Part shown: positions 11,751-23,300 of the stretch, one piece after another | Numbering within the stretch: position 1 is the stretch's first letter | Layout: every line of letters begins with the position of its first letter | DNA from: Buddleja alternifolia | Taxonomy: Eukaryota; Streptophyta; Magnoliopsida; Lamiales; Scrophulariaceae | Assembly (NCBI GenBank): GCA_019426215.1 | Contig: CM033401.1 | Coordinates: 19,039,134-19,103,133, forward strand | Direction of reading: 5' to 3' | DNA length: 64,000 nt | Position numbers and translations under genes: made by a program | Notes under the pieces: model-generated | The model's input: only the letters and a program-made list of their open reading frames with translations | Database searches by the model: none | What the model was told of the DNA's origin: nothing

Positions 11751-11934
11751 GAAATGTTTGTGTACTTGATCAAGTTTGAAAAACTCCTATGTACTTTGCA
11801 GGGCCCAAATAGGAGAAGTGAAGTAACGGATCTCCATTTTATTTATTCTAAGATACGGTTTCAAGCATTATTTCTCAAAATAAGTCTTGAGAGTGCATTT
11901 GTAGACAAAATAAATTTGTAGTCAATTTAAAAAT

Positions 11935-12966
11935 AAAATTACAGCTACCACCATTGGGGTTTGGCTTAATTACAGATAGGCCGCTCTTATCTTTCAAATT
12001 ATACCTACTTACCTCCGCATATGCACCCGGATTACAAATGGCCCCTCCGTATCAACCACTTTTTTGTGGTGATTTTTTTGTTTTTCCCCCGGTTACTATT
12101 TACAAAATAGCTACAAACCAAAATGCCCTTAGTCTAATTCTAATGCTTTTAAATCTTTGGTTAAATATATTTGAATTTCGAAAAATTTGTATTCATATTT
12201 TTGTAAATTTAATTGAGAAACATTTTTGTCTGAAAATTGTAATAAGTAATATATAAAAAAATAAGATTAATAAGAAACAATTTTTATTTAAAAGTTGTAA
12301 TAAATAAGATAAAAAGGAAGGAAAAATTATGATAAGTTATATTAAATATGATAAATAAGACTATATCAAATATTTATACTTTTGATACTTTTTGTGAAAT
12401 ATATATTTTTAAAATTGGATCTATACTTTTTGTAAATTTAAATCTGAACCAATTTTGTTTTAAATTGTAATAAGTATAATAACAATAGAAAGCCTAGCCC
12501 CTCGCCTCCCAAAAAGGCTTCCCCAACCTAGCCCATGCACACAAAACGCAGCCCCCTCCATATGAACATCCACTCTCTTGTTGCACTTCTTCATGACTTC
12601 GGACTGCGGTGGGTTGGGGGGGTCGGGAGGGGGGGGGGGGGGGTCGGATGGAGATGGAGGAATAATATTTATTATTATTAATGATAATATCTGGAACTTT
12701 GGATGATTTGAGAATCATGATTTGATGACTTTTAATCCTCGTATTCATAGACTGGGGCAATATTGACTTTCATCAATATTATTTTTTCACCGTTTTTTTT
12801 TTAACATAACGGCGAGCGCAAAAATCACCTTTCGCAAATTCTGGCCATTTTTGCCCTCTCTCGTGTAATTTTTCCATAGTTAGAAGGAAGGTCGGTGTAA
12901 TTTAAAAGATAAGAGTGACCTATTTGTAATTAGGTCAAAACTCAGAGAAAATAGATGTAATTTACC
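11935..12966. mobile_element. MITE-like element with ~75-bp terminal inverted repeats
   Basis: The left end (about 11935-12010) contains TTAATTACAGATAGGCCGCT and CTTATCTTTCAAATTATACC. The right end (about 12889-12966) contains the reverse complement of nearly the same sequence (AATTACAAATAGGTCACTC, TTATCTTTTAAATTACACC). The 1-kb interior is AT-rich and has no credible gene. Long inverted ends without an ORF fit a Mutator-like MITE. A clear target duplication was not found. Confidence 0.6.
12611..12647 (+). repeat. G-rich tract with G-quadruplex potential
   Basis: A run of about 37 bases is almost all G with a few T, C and A. It contains at least four G runs of three or more. It lies inside the MITE-like element and may also be an assembly-sensitive site. 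Confidence 0.7.
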
Positions 12967-13215
12967 CACCCAATTAAAATGACGACACATAGAAAATAAT
13001 GTACCAAATGACAATTTAAATCCTTCTATTTATATTCAATTAAATTTAATTTCTAAATTAAATAGTTTAATCACTGATATCCTAATATGTATTTTATTGC
13101 CCATACAGAGAAGGACATATCTCCGTATCGCATATTATGACAATTCAAAACAACAATTTGAAGAATTACAAACACTGCCGTAGCGTGTGATTATAGACAG
13201 TAAGGTAGTACAAAA
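12967..13215. other. 3' flank of the TIP1 pseudogene
   Basis: AT-rich sequence between the MITE-like element and the stop codon of the minus-strand TIP1-like gene. Probably the old 3' UTR; no further feature is seen. Confidence 0.4.
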
Positions 13216-13975
13216 TTATGACGAACCCACTGCTGGAAGGACGACATTTCTGCCTAAACCAATACCCAAATCTAATGGAACATTACTGTTATTACTATGA
13301 CTAGGGGAATGGCTACAATGAGAAGAATGAAGGTGTCCTTGATGTGAATTTTTGTTTTTGTTCACATCAATTACCACATGACCATTTGGTCCATTTGTTT
13401 GATGAACATCATTCCGTGTCATCTGCATCATCCCGATTCCTTCAGCAGCTTCCCTTGATTCTTCAGTAAACTCCACGTCTTCATTGTAACCATTAATTAA
13501 GAAATCTGAGCAGTTCTTCTTGCAGCCATGATCGTAGGGGTTACGGAATCGACCACTTGGTCCTCTTAGGTAACTGTACCGCATCATGTTTGCCATTTCG
13601 TTTGTTGTGATATTGCGAGCTATCTGAAGCAGAATAGACAACATTTAGATGCATTGTTCTGATGAATGTGAATTTGGGCTAAGCTGAAACGTTATTATCA
13701 AATACAATTTGCTGGATGTGACTAGGAGGACAATTTCATGATAAATTCAACTATAATGATTCGTATGTTTGTTCATATCTAGATCTAACAACGCCAAAAT
13801 AAATCCCCACTTCTTTGTTATCCTACTGATCAAACAAGGTCATTTGTGAGATTCTTTTTCTTCTGATGACACTTGTGTAAAATAAATCATACAGAAGTCG
13901 ACAAAGCAGGGGTGAGACACTTAAATTCAAGACATCAACAGCCAATGGCATTCCTAGGCGCACACACACACACAC

Positions 13976-14016
<41 letters not shown>

Positions 14017-14641
14017 AAAGACTCCTGACAGTGGCAATACTACCTAGTTCAGATGTTGCACGAGTTATACTGATTACAGAGTGGCAACCTATAAACGCCA
14101 CCAACTTTCAGAACCTTGTGATTTTGCTTATATATTACTCGTGCAACATCTTAAGTAGGTAATAGCTACTACCTGAAACCTAAAGTCTTAAAATTGGGAG
14201 ACAAAGGAACCATGTGTGTTGAGGAAAGGAAGGATAATAAGCTGATGAGCAAATCACCACGATAACAAAAAGACAGAAAAAAAAGAGAGAACTCTTGAAC
14301 CAAATTTGAGAGGCGTGCACATAAGTCAAGACTGCAACACCAGATACGATGAAAAAATCTACAATTAAAAATGATAAAGCACCAAAGTGCTAATTCCCAG
14401 CATGGCTCAACCATGCACCAAAGGTAGAAGGAGCTAACGGGTCAGTTAACACCCCTGCAAACGTACAATCACATAAAGATAAAACCCAGATATTCACATA
14501 TATGTCTTAAAAAACATTTGACTGTTATAAGGGCAAAAGGAAAAAGAAAAGGTACGTCTTACTTGTAAGAGCCACTGCTCCCTTAATAAGCATTGCCACA
14601 ACTTCCAGAACAAGAAACAAGAAGAAATCCCACTTGTTTTT
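13216..14641 (-). pseudogene. TIP1: TIP1/PAT24-like S-acyltransferase pseudogene: last three exons
   Basis: Minus-strand exons are 14641-14563 (KNKWDFFLFLVLEVVAMLI), 14454-14306 (VLTDPLAPSTFGAW and a membrane segment) and 13623-13216 ([36 protein letters not shown] and a His/Ser-rich tail). This is the C-terminal half of ankyrin-repeat DHHC palmitoyltransferases such as TIP GROWTH DEFECTIVE 1, which S-acylate proteins at Golgi and endomembranes and control cell growth. Damage seen: the second exon has an in-frame TAG after WLSHAGN, and its expected GT donor after CTCAA (14306) reads ATTT. The last exon itself is open and well conserved. Other exons lie at 30734-31026, 34147-34221, 39783-39876 and 40005-40088. 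Confidence 0.85.
13965..14017. repeat. CA/GA dinucleotide microsatellite
   Basis: A (CA)n tract is followed by ATAGA and about 36 bases of (GA)n, inside an intron of the TIP1 pseudogene. The apparent minus-strand ORF rich in Ser-Leu across it is an artefact of the repeat. Confidence 0.9.
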
Positions 14642-14747
14642 CTGTTAAAGATTATAAAAGGCTATCAGACCGTAACACTTACATAGAAAGTAGAACACAA
14701 CACTTGTGACGAACAATAAAGTAGTGCACTATTCTATTCACATATAT

Positions 14748-15075
14748 TGATATGGGTAAAAACCCACTTCGAAAAAATTACCCCCCAAAGCTAGCTTTAT
14801 TCCCCAAACAGGCCAAGATCCACGCGTTTTAGTTCGGGTTCGATATGACCCGACCCGTCCGATCCGAAAGACCCGGAACCTCAGCTGTAGATTGGTAAGA
14901 CGTGGATCTTAGAGATCATGACGCGTGTCCTATCCCTATCCGTACAAGGTGATCTCTCCTATAAATACCCCACTCCATTTCTCACTTAAGGGGTAAGCCT
15001 TTCATTACTCCACATTCACTATAGCGACCTCGATCCTTTAGTCTATACTGACTTGATCGTCGGAGGGTCTACGCT
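14748..15075 (+). repeat. Left LTR of LTR element 1, first part
   Basis: Matches 30108-30435 with seven mismatches. The remaining 130 bases of this LTR lie at 24394-24523, beyond the nested CACTA element. The first three of those (24394-24396, GCT) are the second copy of the target duplication. Confidence 0.93.
14960..14967 (+). promoter_or_regulatory. TATA box of the left LTR
   Basis: TATAAATA follows CTCTCC and precedes CCCC. The same box is at 30320-30327 in the right LTR. Its position in the LTR fits a Pol II promoter at the U3/R boundary. The CACTA insertion lies about 110 bases downstream. Confidence 0.6.
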
Positions 15076-15089
15076 CACTACCACAAAAA

Positions 15090-15470
15090 AGTCCTATTAC
15101 AGCGCACCTATGACAGCGGTTTTGAAAACTGCTGTAAAAAGTGGCATTCGGTTCGGACCTATGACAGCGGTTCGAGCCAAAACGCTGGCATAGGTTTCAG
15201 AAAAAAAAAAAAAAAAAATATTTTGAATGTGGCAGCGGTTCGGCCAGAACCGCTGCCAAAAAGCACACGTATGGCAGCGGTTCGGCCGAACCGCCGCCAC
15301 AAAGCGCACGTATGGAAGCGGTTCGGCCGAACCGCTGCTAGAAGTGTACTTTGTGGCAGCGGTTCTAGCCGAACCGCTGCCAGAAGTGTACTTTGTGGCA
15401 GCGGTTCTAGCCGAACCGCTGCCACAAACAGACATGTGCCAGCGGTTCGACAGAACCGCTGGCACAAGGG
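15090..15470. repeat. Left subterminal repeats of CACTA element 2
   Basis: About eight copies of a GC-rich inverted motif occur here, of the form GGCAGCGGTTC ... GAACCGCTGCC, often as the palindrome GCAGCGGTTCGGCCGAACCG. They are spaced by short links such as AGAAGTGTACTTTG. Overlapping ORFs of Arg/Ala-rich peptides in both strands are by-products of the repeat. In this superfamily such arrays bind the TNPA-type protein. Confidence 0.88.
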
Positions 15471-15479
15471 CCGGGTTTT

Positions 15480-15974
15480 CTACAACCCGGCCCCCCTCAC
15501 TCTCACTCTCACTCTCACCACCTACTCACTCTCTCTCTCTCTCAACTCTCTCACCACCACCACCACCAACACCACCACCACCACCACCACCACCACCACC
15601 ACCTCCACCATCGCGAGACCACCGTCCGCCGCCCCCTAGATCTCTTTTTCTCTCTCTAGATATCTAGCCCTCTCTCTCGTTTTTCTCTCTCTCTCTCTCG
15701 GTTTTTCTCTCTCTCACCACCACCACCACCACCACCACCACCACCACCATCCGCCCGCCCCCCCTCCCGGTTTTCTCTCTCTCTCTCGGTTTTTCTCTCT
15801 CTCTCTCGGTTTTGCTCTCTCTCTCTCGGTTTTTCTCTCTCTCTCTCTCTCTACCACCGCCGCCGCCGCAGCCGACCTCCGCCGCCGCCGCCGCCGACCT
15901 CCGCCGCCGCTGCCCCTGCCGCCCACCTCCGCTTCCGCCGCCGTGGTCCATTTAGTTTTGGTATTTTCTTTTAG

Positions 15975-16005
<31 letters not shown>

Positions 16006-16012
16006 CACACAC
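15480..16012. repeat. Low-complexity block: CT, CAC, CCG and AT microsatellites
   Basis: Successive tracts of (CT)n, (CAC)n, TCTCTCGGTTTTT repeats, (CCG)n and (TA)n/(CA)n. All ORFs across them (poly-Pro, poly-Thr, poly-Trp, Arg/Glu-rich) are translations of simple repeats. The tract lies upstream of the TNPD gene and may be its leader. Confidence 0.88.
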
Positions 16013-16017
16013 ATAGA

Positions 16018-16182
16018 GTATGTATAGATGTATGTATATGTGGGTGTATGCATATATGAGTGTATGTATATATATTTGTGTATGTGTGCTTGTATTTGTG
16101 TATATGTGGGTGTATGCATATATGAGTGTATGTATATATATTTGTGTATGTGTGCGTGTATTTGTGTATGTGTGGGTGTATA
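16018..16182 (+). repeat. Minisatellite of TGTATATGTGGGTGTATGCA type
   Basis: Two and a half copies of a ~66-bp unit made of TGTATGTATATA, TTTGTGTATGTGTG and GTGGGTGTATGCATATATGA. No coding role. Confidence 0.75.
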
Positions 16183-16641
16183 AAAAATTTAAGGGAACTA
16201 GGAATTTGACTGAATTTAGTATTAATTTTAGTTAGTCGGGTGTTAATTCCGTTTGATTTGAGATTAAATTGTGGTTATTTGGTGGTTTAGGGTACATTGA
16301 TCCAACTGGTGATCTATATTTATACTTAGTTGCTGAAAAATAATGTTTTATCTATAGTTTTATGTGATTTATGTGATCCGACTGGTGATCAATATTTGTA
16401 GTTGCTGAAAATATAATTAATTAAGATTGAAATTGGATTTTAGCGGATCGTCAGATTCGAATTTTGTTGGATTCAACCTAACCGGGTGAAGATTAAGTCG
16501 AGAACTTGGTAGTAATTTTTGCGTTGTTACTCTGCTGAATTTTTTCTAGAATAATGGGAAATAAATTAAAATACAAATTATTTAATTAATTTAACTATCA
16601 ACTGATGATAAATTGTTTAATTTGATTAATTTAGAATCAAA
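16183..16641 (+). other. 5' leader region of the TNPD gene
   Basis: AT-rich sequence without an ORF between the minisatellite and the TNPD start. It contains two imperfect copies of GATCCAACTGGTGATC (about 16300 and 16377). Another phrase, ATTTTAGCGGATCGTC (16438), is echoed at the gene start (ATTTTAGCAGATCGT). Possible untranslated exon and intron; limits not resolved. Confidence 0.35.
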
Positions 16642-18297
16642 ATGGATCGAAGTTGGATTTTAGCAGATCGTATGTCGGAACAGTATGAGAAAGGTGTGAA
16701 AGAGTTCATAAAGTTTGCGGTTGACCATGCACCAGATCGAACTAGGATCACTTGCCCGTGTTTACGTTGTTGTTTTGGAAAGAGAATTAGTCCACGTGAG
16801 TTGGAAGATCATTTGGTGTGTAATGGAATTGATAAAAGCTACAAACGTTGGACAAGACACGGTGAAAGCAGTGTCCCGTTGGATGATTTGGGTGGTACAT
16901 CATATCCATCACACGATTTCAACATGAATGATTATGAGCCTGATCGTTTGGAGGAGATGACAAATGTGATTGAGGAGGATTTGCGAAATTGTCCTAAAAT
17001 GTTTGACAATTTGACAAGTGATTCAAACACCCCACTGTATAGTGGTAGTAAATTCACGAGATTGAAAACAGTTCTTAACCTATACAAGTTAAAAGCCAAC
17101 AATGGGTGGAGTGATAAGAGTTTCACAGACTTGCTTGGTTTATTAAAAAGCATGCTACCTGAGGATAATGTGTTACCTAATCGTACTTATGAGGCTAAAC
17201 GGATGTTAACCTCAATTGGCATGGGATATGAGAGGATACATGCGTGTCTCAATGATTGCGTATTATTTAGAATTGACTATGCATCATTGAAGGCCTGTCC
17301 AAAATGTGGCGCCTCACGGTACAAGAAGAATGGATCTACGCCTGTCAAAACCATGTGGTATTTGCCTATAATACCACGATTTAAACGCATGTACAGTAGT
17401 AAAGAGTTAGCCAAGGACTTGACATGGCATGCTGATAGAAGGTTTGAAGAAAGGATTGAAGATGACAAGATTCGACATCCCTCAGATTCTCCTCAATGGA
17501 AAAAGATTGATGATGATTTCCCTGAATTTGGTGAAGAATCAAGAAACCTGCGCCTTGTATTGGCTACAGATGGCATGAACCCTCATGGCTTGCAAAGCAG
17601 CTCACATAGTACATGGCCGGTGATTTTGATGATCTACAACCTTCCCCCATCGCGATGCATGAAGCGAGAGCATATAATGATGCCTATACTCATTTCTGGG
17701 CCGAAACAACCTGGAAATGATATAGATGTCTACTTGACCCCTTTAATTGAGGATTTGAAGGTGTTGTGGGACACCGGTGTTCAAGTATATGACGGGTTGA
17801 GAGAAGAAAGTTTTAATCTCAGAGTCATGTTATTTGGAACAATCAATGATTTTCCGGCAAGAGCAAACCTCGAGGGATATGGTGTACATGGCCAATGTGG
17901 ATGCCCCATATGTGTGAAGAGTACAGATCAATATCGATTGACACACTCCCAGAAATATGCATTCCAAGGGCATCGGAGATGGCTAAATCGGAACCATCGA
18001 TATCGTCGGTGGAAGAAAGCTTTCAATGGGAATATAGAAGAAGGTCGAGCTCCTAAGTGCTTAACTGGTGAAGAAGTGTTTGAAAATGTAAGAGACTTGG
18101 AGGTTAAATTTGGAAAGACTTTTGCATGTGGCCTTGCAAAAACTGGGTGGAAAAAAAAGTCAATTTTCTTTGAGTTGCCGTATTGGACGTCTTTACATGT
18201 TAGACATTTTCTCGATATAATGCATATTGAGAAAAATGTATTTGATAGCGTCATTGGAACACTTCTAAATGTGCCGGAAAGACAAAAGATGGCGTAA
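16642..18297 (+). CDS. TNPD-type CACTA transposase, N-terminal part (Transposase-associated + Transposase_21)
   Basis: This 551-codon open frame starts MDRSWILADRMSEQY. Residues about 1-75 are the Transposase-associated domain with a Cys-rich CPCLRCCFGK motif. Residues about 170-430 match Transposase_21, including KTMWYLPIIPRFKRMY, LATDGMNPHGLQSSSHSTWP, LISGPKQPGNDIDVYL and the zinc-ligand-like CGCPIC. TNPD cuts and joins CACTA ends and is thought to use a DDE-type active site. The frame closes at TAA (18295) straight after LLNVPERQKMA. The expected continuation (GKTKDGVKARLDLVE) is present one frame over, so a one-base deletion near 18273-18277 separates this part from the next ORF. It may be a real mutation or an assembly error. 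The ATG at 16642 gives the domain its usual start. Confidence 0.88.
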   Translation: MDRSWILADRMSEQYEKGVKEFIKFAVDHAPDRTRITCPCLRCCFGKRISPRELEDHLVCNGIDKSYKRWTRHGESSVPLDDLGGTSYPSHDFNMNDYEPDRLEEMTNVIEEDLRNCPKMFDNLTSDSNTPLYSGSKFTRLKTVLNLYKLKANNGWSDKSFTDLLGLLKSMLPEDNVLPNRTYEAKRMLTSIGMGYERIHACLNDCVLFRIDYASLKACPKCGASRYKKNGSTPVKTMWYLPIIPRFKRMYSSKELAKDLTWHADRRFEERIEDDKIRHPSDSPQWKKIDDDFPEFGEESRNLRLVLATDGMNPHGLQSSSHSTWPVILMIYNLPPSRCMKREHIMMPILISGPKQPGNDIDVYLTPLIEDLKVLWDTGVQVYDGLREESFNLRVMLFGTINDFPARANLEGYGVHGQCGCPICVKSTDQYRLTHSQKYAFQGHRRWLNRNHRYRRWKKAFNGNIEEGRAPKCLTGEEVFENVRDLEVKFGKTFACGLAKTGWKKKSIFFELPYWTSLHVRHFLDIMHIEKNVFDSVIGTLLNVPERQKMA

Positions 18298-19922
18298 AGG
18301 CACGGTTAGACTTGGTTGAAATGAAGATAAGAGGAAAATTGACACCAACAAATAAGGGGAAACGTACTTATTTGCCTCCAGCAGCTCACACTCTAGCCAG
18401 GAAAGAAAAAATTGCATTATGTGAGTTTCTTAATGGAGTGAAAGTTCCAGAAGGGTATTCTTCAAACATTAGCAGTCTTGTATCAATGAAGGATTTGAAG
18501 CTAAAACACTTGAAGACTCACGATTGTCATGTAATCATGGATCATTTGCTACCAATTGCTATACGGGCCATTTTGCCAAAAAAGGTGAGAGACACGATAA
18601 CTAAATTGTGTTTCTTCTTCAAAGCAATGTGGAGCAAGGTGTTTGATCCTGAGCAATTTCCTGCACTTCAAAAACAAATTGTCATCACTTTGTGTGAGCT
18701 TGAAATGTATTTTCCACCTGCTTTTTTTGATATAATGACTCATCTTCCCATTCACTTGGTTAGAGAGACTCAACTATGTGGACCGGCTTTTATGAGATCT
18801 ATGTATCCGGCTGAGCGTTATATGAAGGTATTGAAAGGCTACGTGAAAAATCGTAGTCGACCGGAAGGTTGCATTGTTGAACGGTACATAGTTGATGAAG
18901 CCATTACATTTTGCACAGAGTATCTGACAGATTCTAATGTTGCAGAGCTCCCAAAGTCTCATGTTGTGGGAGGGGGAACAGAAGGAGTCGGATTAATGGG
19001 AAAACAATTAGCTAGTGTTCATATTACACAAAGGGATCAGGCACACCTATATGTGCTCCACAACACCGATGAGGTTGACCCATATGTTGAAGAGCATAAG
19101 AACCAACTTAGGAGATTCAATCCAATTAAAAATGAGAGTTGGATTTCAAGAGAGCATAATAAGAGTTTCATCGATTGGTTCCGAAAGCATTTTGAAGAAA
19201 AACAGAAAGAGAATCCACAGCTTTCAGTTTCAGATAAATTGACACGGCTGTCGATGGGTCCGGACAGACTAGTATTTTGTTATTCAGGTTATCGTATCAA
19301 TGGTCGCACATTCTATACAAAAGACCAAGACGAACGAAGTACAATGCAGAATAGTGGTGTGAGTCTTGTAGCTCAAGCAATGCATATCTCAAGTGCGAAA
19401 GATAATAATCCTATCTATGCCGATTTATCATATTACGGGGTGATTGAACGTATATGGGAGCTTGATTATAGTTGGTTTCGGGTGCCTGTATTTGGGTGTA
19501 GGTGGGTTGACAATAAACATGGTGTCGATAATAGTGAAATAGGCTTCACTCGAGTAGACCTTGAAAGAGTGGGATACAAAGATGAACCTTTCATTTTAGC
19601 GTCACAAGCTAAACAAGTATTTTTTGTTACCGATCCTATTGATAAGAGGTGGTCCATTGTTTTATCGGCAAACAAAAATACATGTATTGAAGGTGATTAT
19701 GAAGAAAGTGAAGATGATGGAGAAAACCCTATCTCCTTAGGTGATTCACAATCAATTGATAGTGACGATGACTTGGATATAAGTGATGATGAATTGTATA
19801 TGCGTCAAGATCACCAAGAGGGGATATGGATTAATCCGTCAGTTCGTCGCCGTACTAAAAAAAATGGTCGTACCGATGGGAAGCAAAAGACTGCTAAGCC
19901 AACGACAAAAAGAAAACGATGA
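18277..19922 (+). CDS. TNPD-type CACTA transposase, C-terminal part (DUF4218 + DUF4216)
   Basis: The frame is open from about 18277 (GKTKDGVKARLD) and its first ATG is at 18320. It carries DUF4218 (residues about 55-200 of the ORF, with LKTHDCHVIMDHLLPIAIR, RPEGCIVERYIVDEAI and YFPPAFFDIMTHLPIHLV). It then has DUF4216 (YRINGRTFYTKDQD, IERIWELDYSWFRVPVFGC, PFILASQAKQVFF). The end is an acidic stretch and a Lys/Arg-rich tail that could be a nuclear localisation signal. These two domains normally follow Transposase_21 in one polypeptide of roughly 1,000-1,100 residues; the combined length here (about 1,095) fits. On its own this half lacks the catalytic part. Confidence 0.87.
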
Positions 19923-20149
19923 AAGGTATTAGAATTTATTTCATAATTGTATGATAGACTTCTTTCAATATTTATACTTAGTTGCTAGAAAATTTATATT
20001 CTTGAGATTTGCCAATTCTTGTGGAAAATTTAAGGGAAATAGGGGTTGATTGATTTTAAGGTTAATTTGGTTTAGCTGGGGGTTAATTATGTTTAATTGA
20101 GGATTAAATTTTGTTTATTTTGTGGTTTAGGATAATTTTGTTTATTTTG

Positions 20150-20362
20150 TGATTTATTACTTCTATTTGAAATTTATTATTGCCAAATGAATCTGCCAAA
20201 TTTATATGAAGATAACTTCTGTATTTATTACGTCTATTTGAAATTTATTATTGCCAAATGAATCTGCCAAATTTATATGAAGATAACTTCTGTATTTATT
20301 ACGTCTATTTGAAATTTATTATTGCCAAATGAATCTGCCAAATTTATATGAATCTAACTTCT
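20150..20362 (+). repeat. 71-bp tandem repeat, three copies
   Basis: The unit contains TCTATTTGAAATTTATTATT and GCCAAATGAATCTGCCAAAT. It repeats at 20162, 20233 and 20304 with almost no differences. It lies between the two transposase genes, 25 bases before the ATG of the second, and ends in the acceptor-like TTTTGTAG. Confidence 0.85.
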
Positions 20363-20386
20363 GTATTATTTGTCTTTTGTAGGTCG

Positions 20387-23300
20387 ATGGCTTCAAATCC
20401 TGATGGTAGTTTTCCCGACGATGATGTATATGGATCAGATAGCGGTCATGAGAAGGACATACGGAGAGGTGTCTCTGCTATGAAAAAAGTTGTCAATGCC
20501 AGAAGTAAAGGCATAAGGCTACCTGTCGGCTGGAATGACAGAGGTCAGCCAATTAACCCCAACAAATCAATATTTGTTGGGTATATAGGCGTGCAGGTTC
20601 GGCAGAAGGTGTCGATTGCCATTAGTACTTGGCGCAAAGTCCCGTCAGCAACAAAAAAAAACATTTGGGATGAGATGAAGGTAATTTGGATATTATCTTA
20701 TTTGTAAGTGTTAATATATTATCATATTCTCTAAATTATAATTTTATATATACTTTATTGTTTGTTTTTGTAGTTGGCGTTTGATATTGACGAAAGTCGA
20801 CAAAAGTACGTACTAGCAGAAGCTGGGAGGCTAGCACGTAACTTCAGGAGCTACATAAGCAGAAAGTATGTGCGAGATGATGATGGAAATGTTAATGTCA
20901 ACCCACCTCCACAATATGAGATATCCCAAGCCGATTGGGCGGCATTTTTAGAGGTTCGCTTAGGTGAACCTTGGCAGGTAGCTAGTCATTTTAATTTACA
21001 GTTTCATTTGTTGGTTATTGCGTTTATATTTAGCTAATAATTTGATAATGTAATAAACAGAAAATAAGCATTGACAATCAGGAAAGAGCAAAGAACCCTG
21101 AATATCCTTACCGGAAAGGGAGTTTTGGAGATGCTGTTGTGGAGCAAATGGAGGTATGTAGTTCATTTAGCAGTGAATCCTTACAATTTTTTTAATAATA
21201 ATTCTATGTTAATGCATACATATATTTTTTTATGAAAATACAGATAAATAAAAGAAGGGATGCGGGATCCGATTGTACAGATGTGACACGAGCACTCGTG
21301 TGGAGGGTTTCGCGTTCCGATCCGACAAATCAAATTGATAACGAAAATGTTAGAAGAGTGGTGAATGAAATGGTGAGTTATTGGCAATTTTAGCTCTATT
21401 AATTGTTTTATTGAAATACTATTAAAAGCACAAGGTTCACTATTTTTTTTAATTTTTAAAAATATATCATTACAGGAGAGCATTTCACGAAGAGAGCACT
21501 AGCCATAGTGGAACTTACACGAGTCGAGATGACCTATTGGCTAAAGCTATTAAAAGGAAAGAGCATCCGGGTCGCGTTAGGGGTGTTGGCTTTGGGGTCT
21601 CACAAAGAGACTATTTTAAGGATCCAAAGCCTGCTTCAGAAAAGGAGATGGAAAACTTGAGAAACATAGTGAAAAACCTCTCCGAAACTATGGTTGCCAT
21701 GCAACAACGAATTGATGTTTTGGAAGCCCCTAGCTCGCGTCAGCCACATGAAGATGACGTCATTTCTTTGAAAGATAGCAGCCCAGAACCAGGTTATAAG
21801 ATGCTTCCTGAGGTAAAATATTTGAACTTGTTTATTAATCATATAACTTGCGACTCTCTATTTTCTGTAAATCATACAAAACTTTCTAATATAATGTTGT
21901 ATATATATATATACGTGTGTGTGTAGGGTATCACTCCATGTCAATTAGCACTTTCATCTCCATCATATCGTGTGGTGGCTAAAGGACAGCTATACAATCG
22001 ATCAGAGACTGATAGAACACTTCACAACTGTCAATTAGCCACCAACAATGTGAAAGTGCGCATTGACACTGCAGTTGAGGCTAATACACTCCTGCCCGTC
22101 CCTCTCAATGATGAAATATTCTCCATTTCTCATGCGCTGGGTACCTTTGTTGCTTGGCCAGCGAGTCTTGTCATTGTCACTGCTGCACCGGTATGTAATT
22201 AATAGCTAGTCATTAATAAATTATAACAATTTGTTTGAGGTTACTAAATATACTTTGGTGTGTAACATTTATATTTTATTTTCTTGCTTAAACAGTCCAA
22301 ATCATTTGCAAACCGTAAGTCAGGGACGTCGAAGCGGTCAACTGTCAAAGGAAAATCTCAAGTGGCCGAGCCTGCAGGTGAAGTAGACATATGTGCAGAT
22401 CTTCAACTAGATGGACTCCCTAATGACCTTGTATTTCTGGGAAAGTACACGAAGATGATGAAGATTGATGCCCAGATCAATATATATATGGACGAAGCCA
22501 TTATGAATGTTTCATTTCCAGAGTTCATTGGGAGGGAGGAGATCTATCACCTTCTGTGTAGACAAGAAATAGGAGCCTCTATCATTACAGCGTACATAAA
22601 GTAAGTTTTTTAATTATTTTATTACATCTAAACTACGATTATTTTCGTCACTCGAAATTCATTTTTTATGCTCAATTTAGGTGTTTGTGGTTTAACTACG
22701 TGATCCCCGAAGGAAAAGAAACAAGTTTCGGGTTCCTTAGCCCACATTCCATAGCTGCTCAAACAGACCCGTCAGTTCAACAAGTGCAGTACATAGCACG
22801 TGCTATGATGCAGAGTACACAACAAAATAAGTTATTTTTTGCACCTTACAACACCGGGTGAGCTACTAAAGACTCGATTTTAATTTGTAAAACTAGCTAC
22901 GCAAAACAAATTTTCAACTATCTTTTGAATGTTTTGTAGGGGTCATTGGTTGTTGCTTGCAATTAATCCATTTAAAGAGATTGTTTACTATCTGGATTCT
23001 GTGCATGGTGAGCCGCAATACCGAGATGATATGATGCTAAAATTCAATCAGTAAGTTTTTCATTCAATCAATGTATCCATTATATTTAATATTTTTTTAA
23101 ATTGTATTTATTTCACATAATTTCTTGTTTTTAACATATTTTCTTGTTTTTTATATTTTTTTATAGAGCTGTGCACATATTTCGTGCAAACTGCAACAAC
23201 CAATCCAACAAATCCAAAAACTCGGACTGTAAATGGTTTACTATAAAGGTTAGCGTTTTCTAGGTTCATGAGATTATATATTCGTATAGAAGTTCGTCTT

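Noticed and set aside
12494..12760. Minus-strand ORF with Pro-rich centre
   Set aside because: The Pro stretch is the G tract; no splice sites or family features.
13823..14104. Minus-strand ORF with Leu/Ser run
   Set aside because: Translation of the GA/CA microsatellite in a TIP1 intron.
15097..15667. Overlapping Arg/Ala- and Pro-rich ORFs on both strands in CACTA 2
   Set aside because: They are translations of the subterminal inverted repeats and of CT/CAC microsatellites; open frames follow from repeat length, not coding.
15664..16010. Minus-strand ORFs rich in Arg/Glu and Trp/Gly
   Set aside because: Read from (CT)n, (CAC)n and (CCG)n tracts only.
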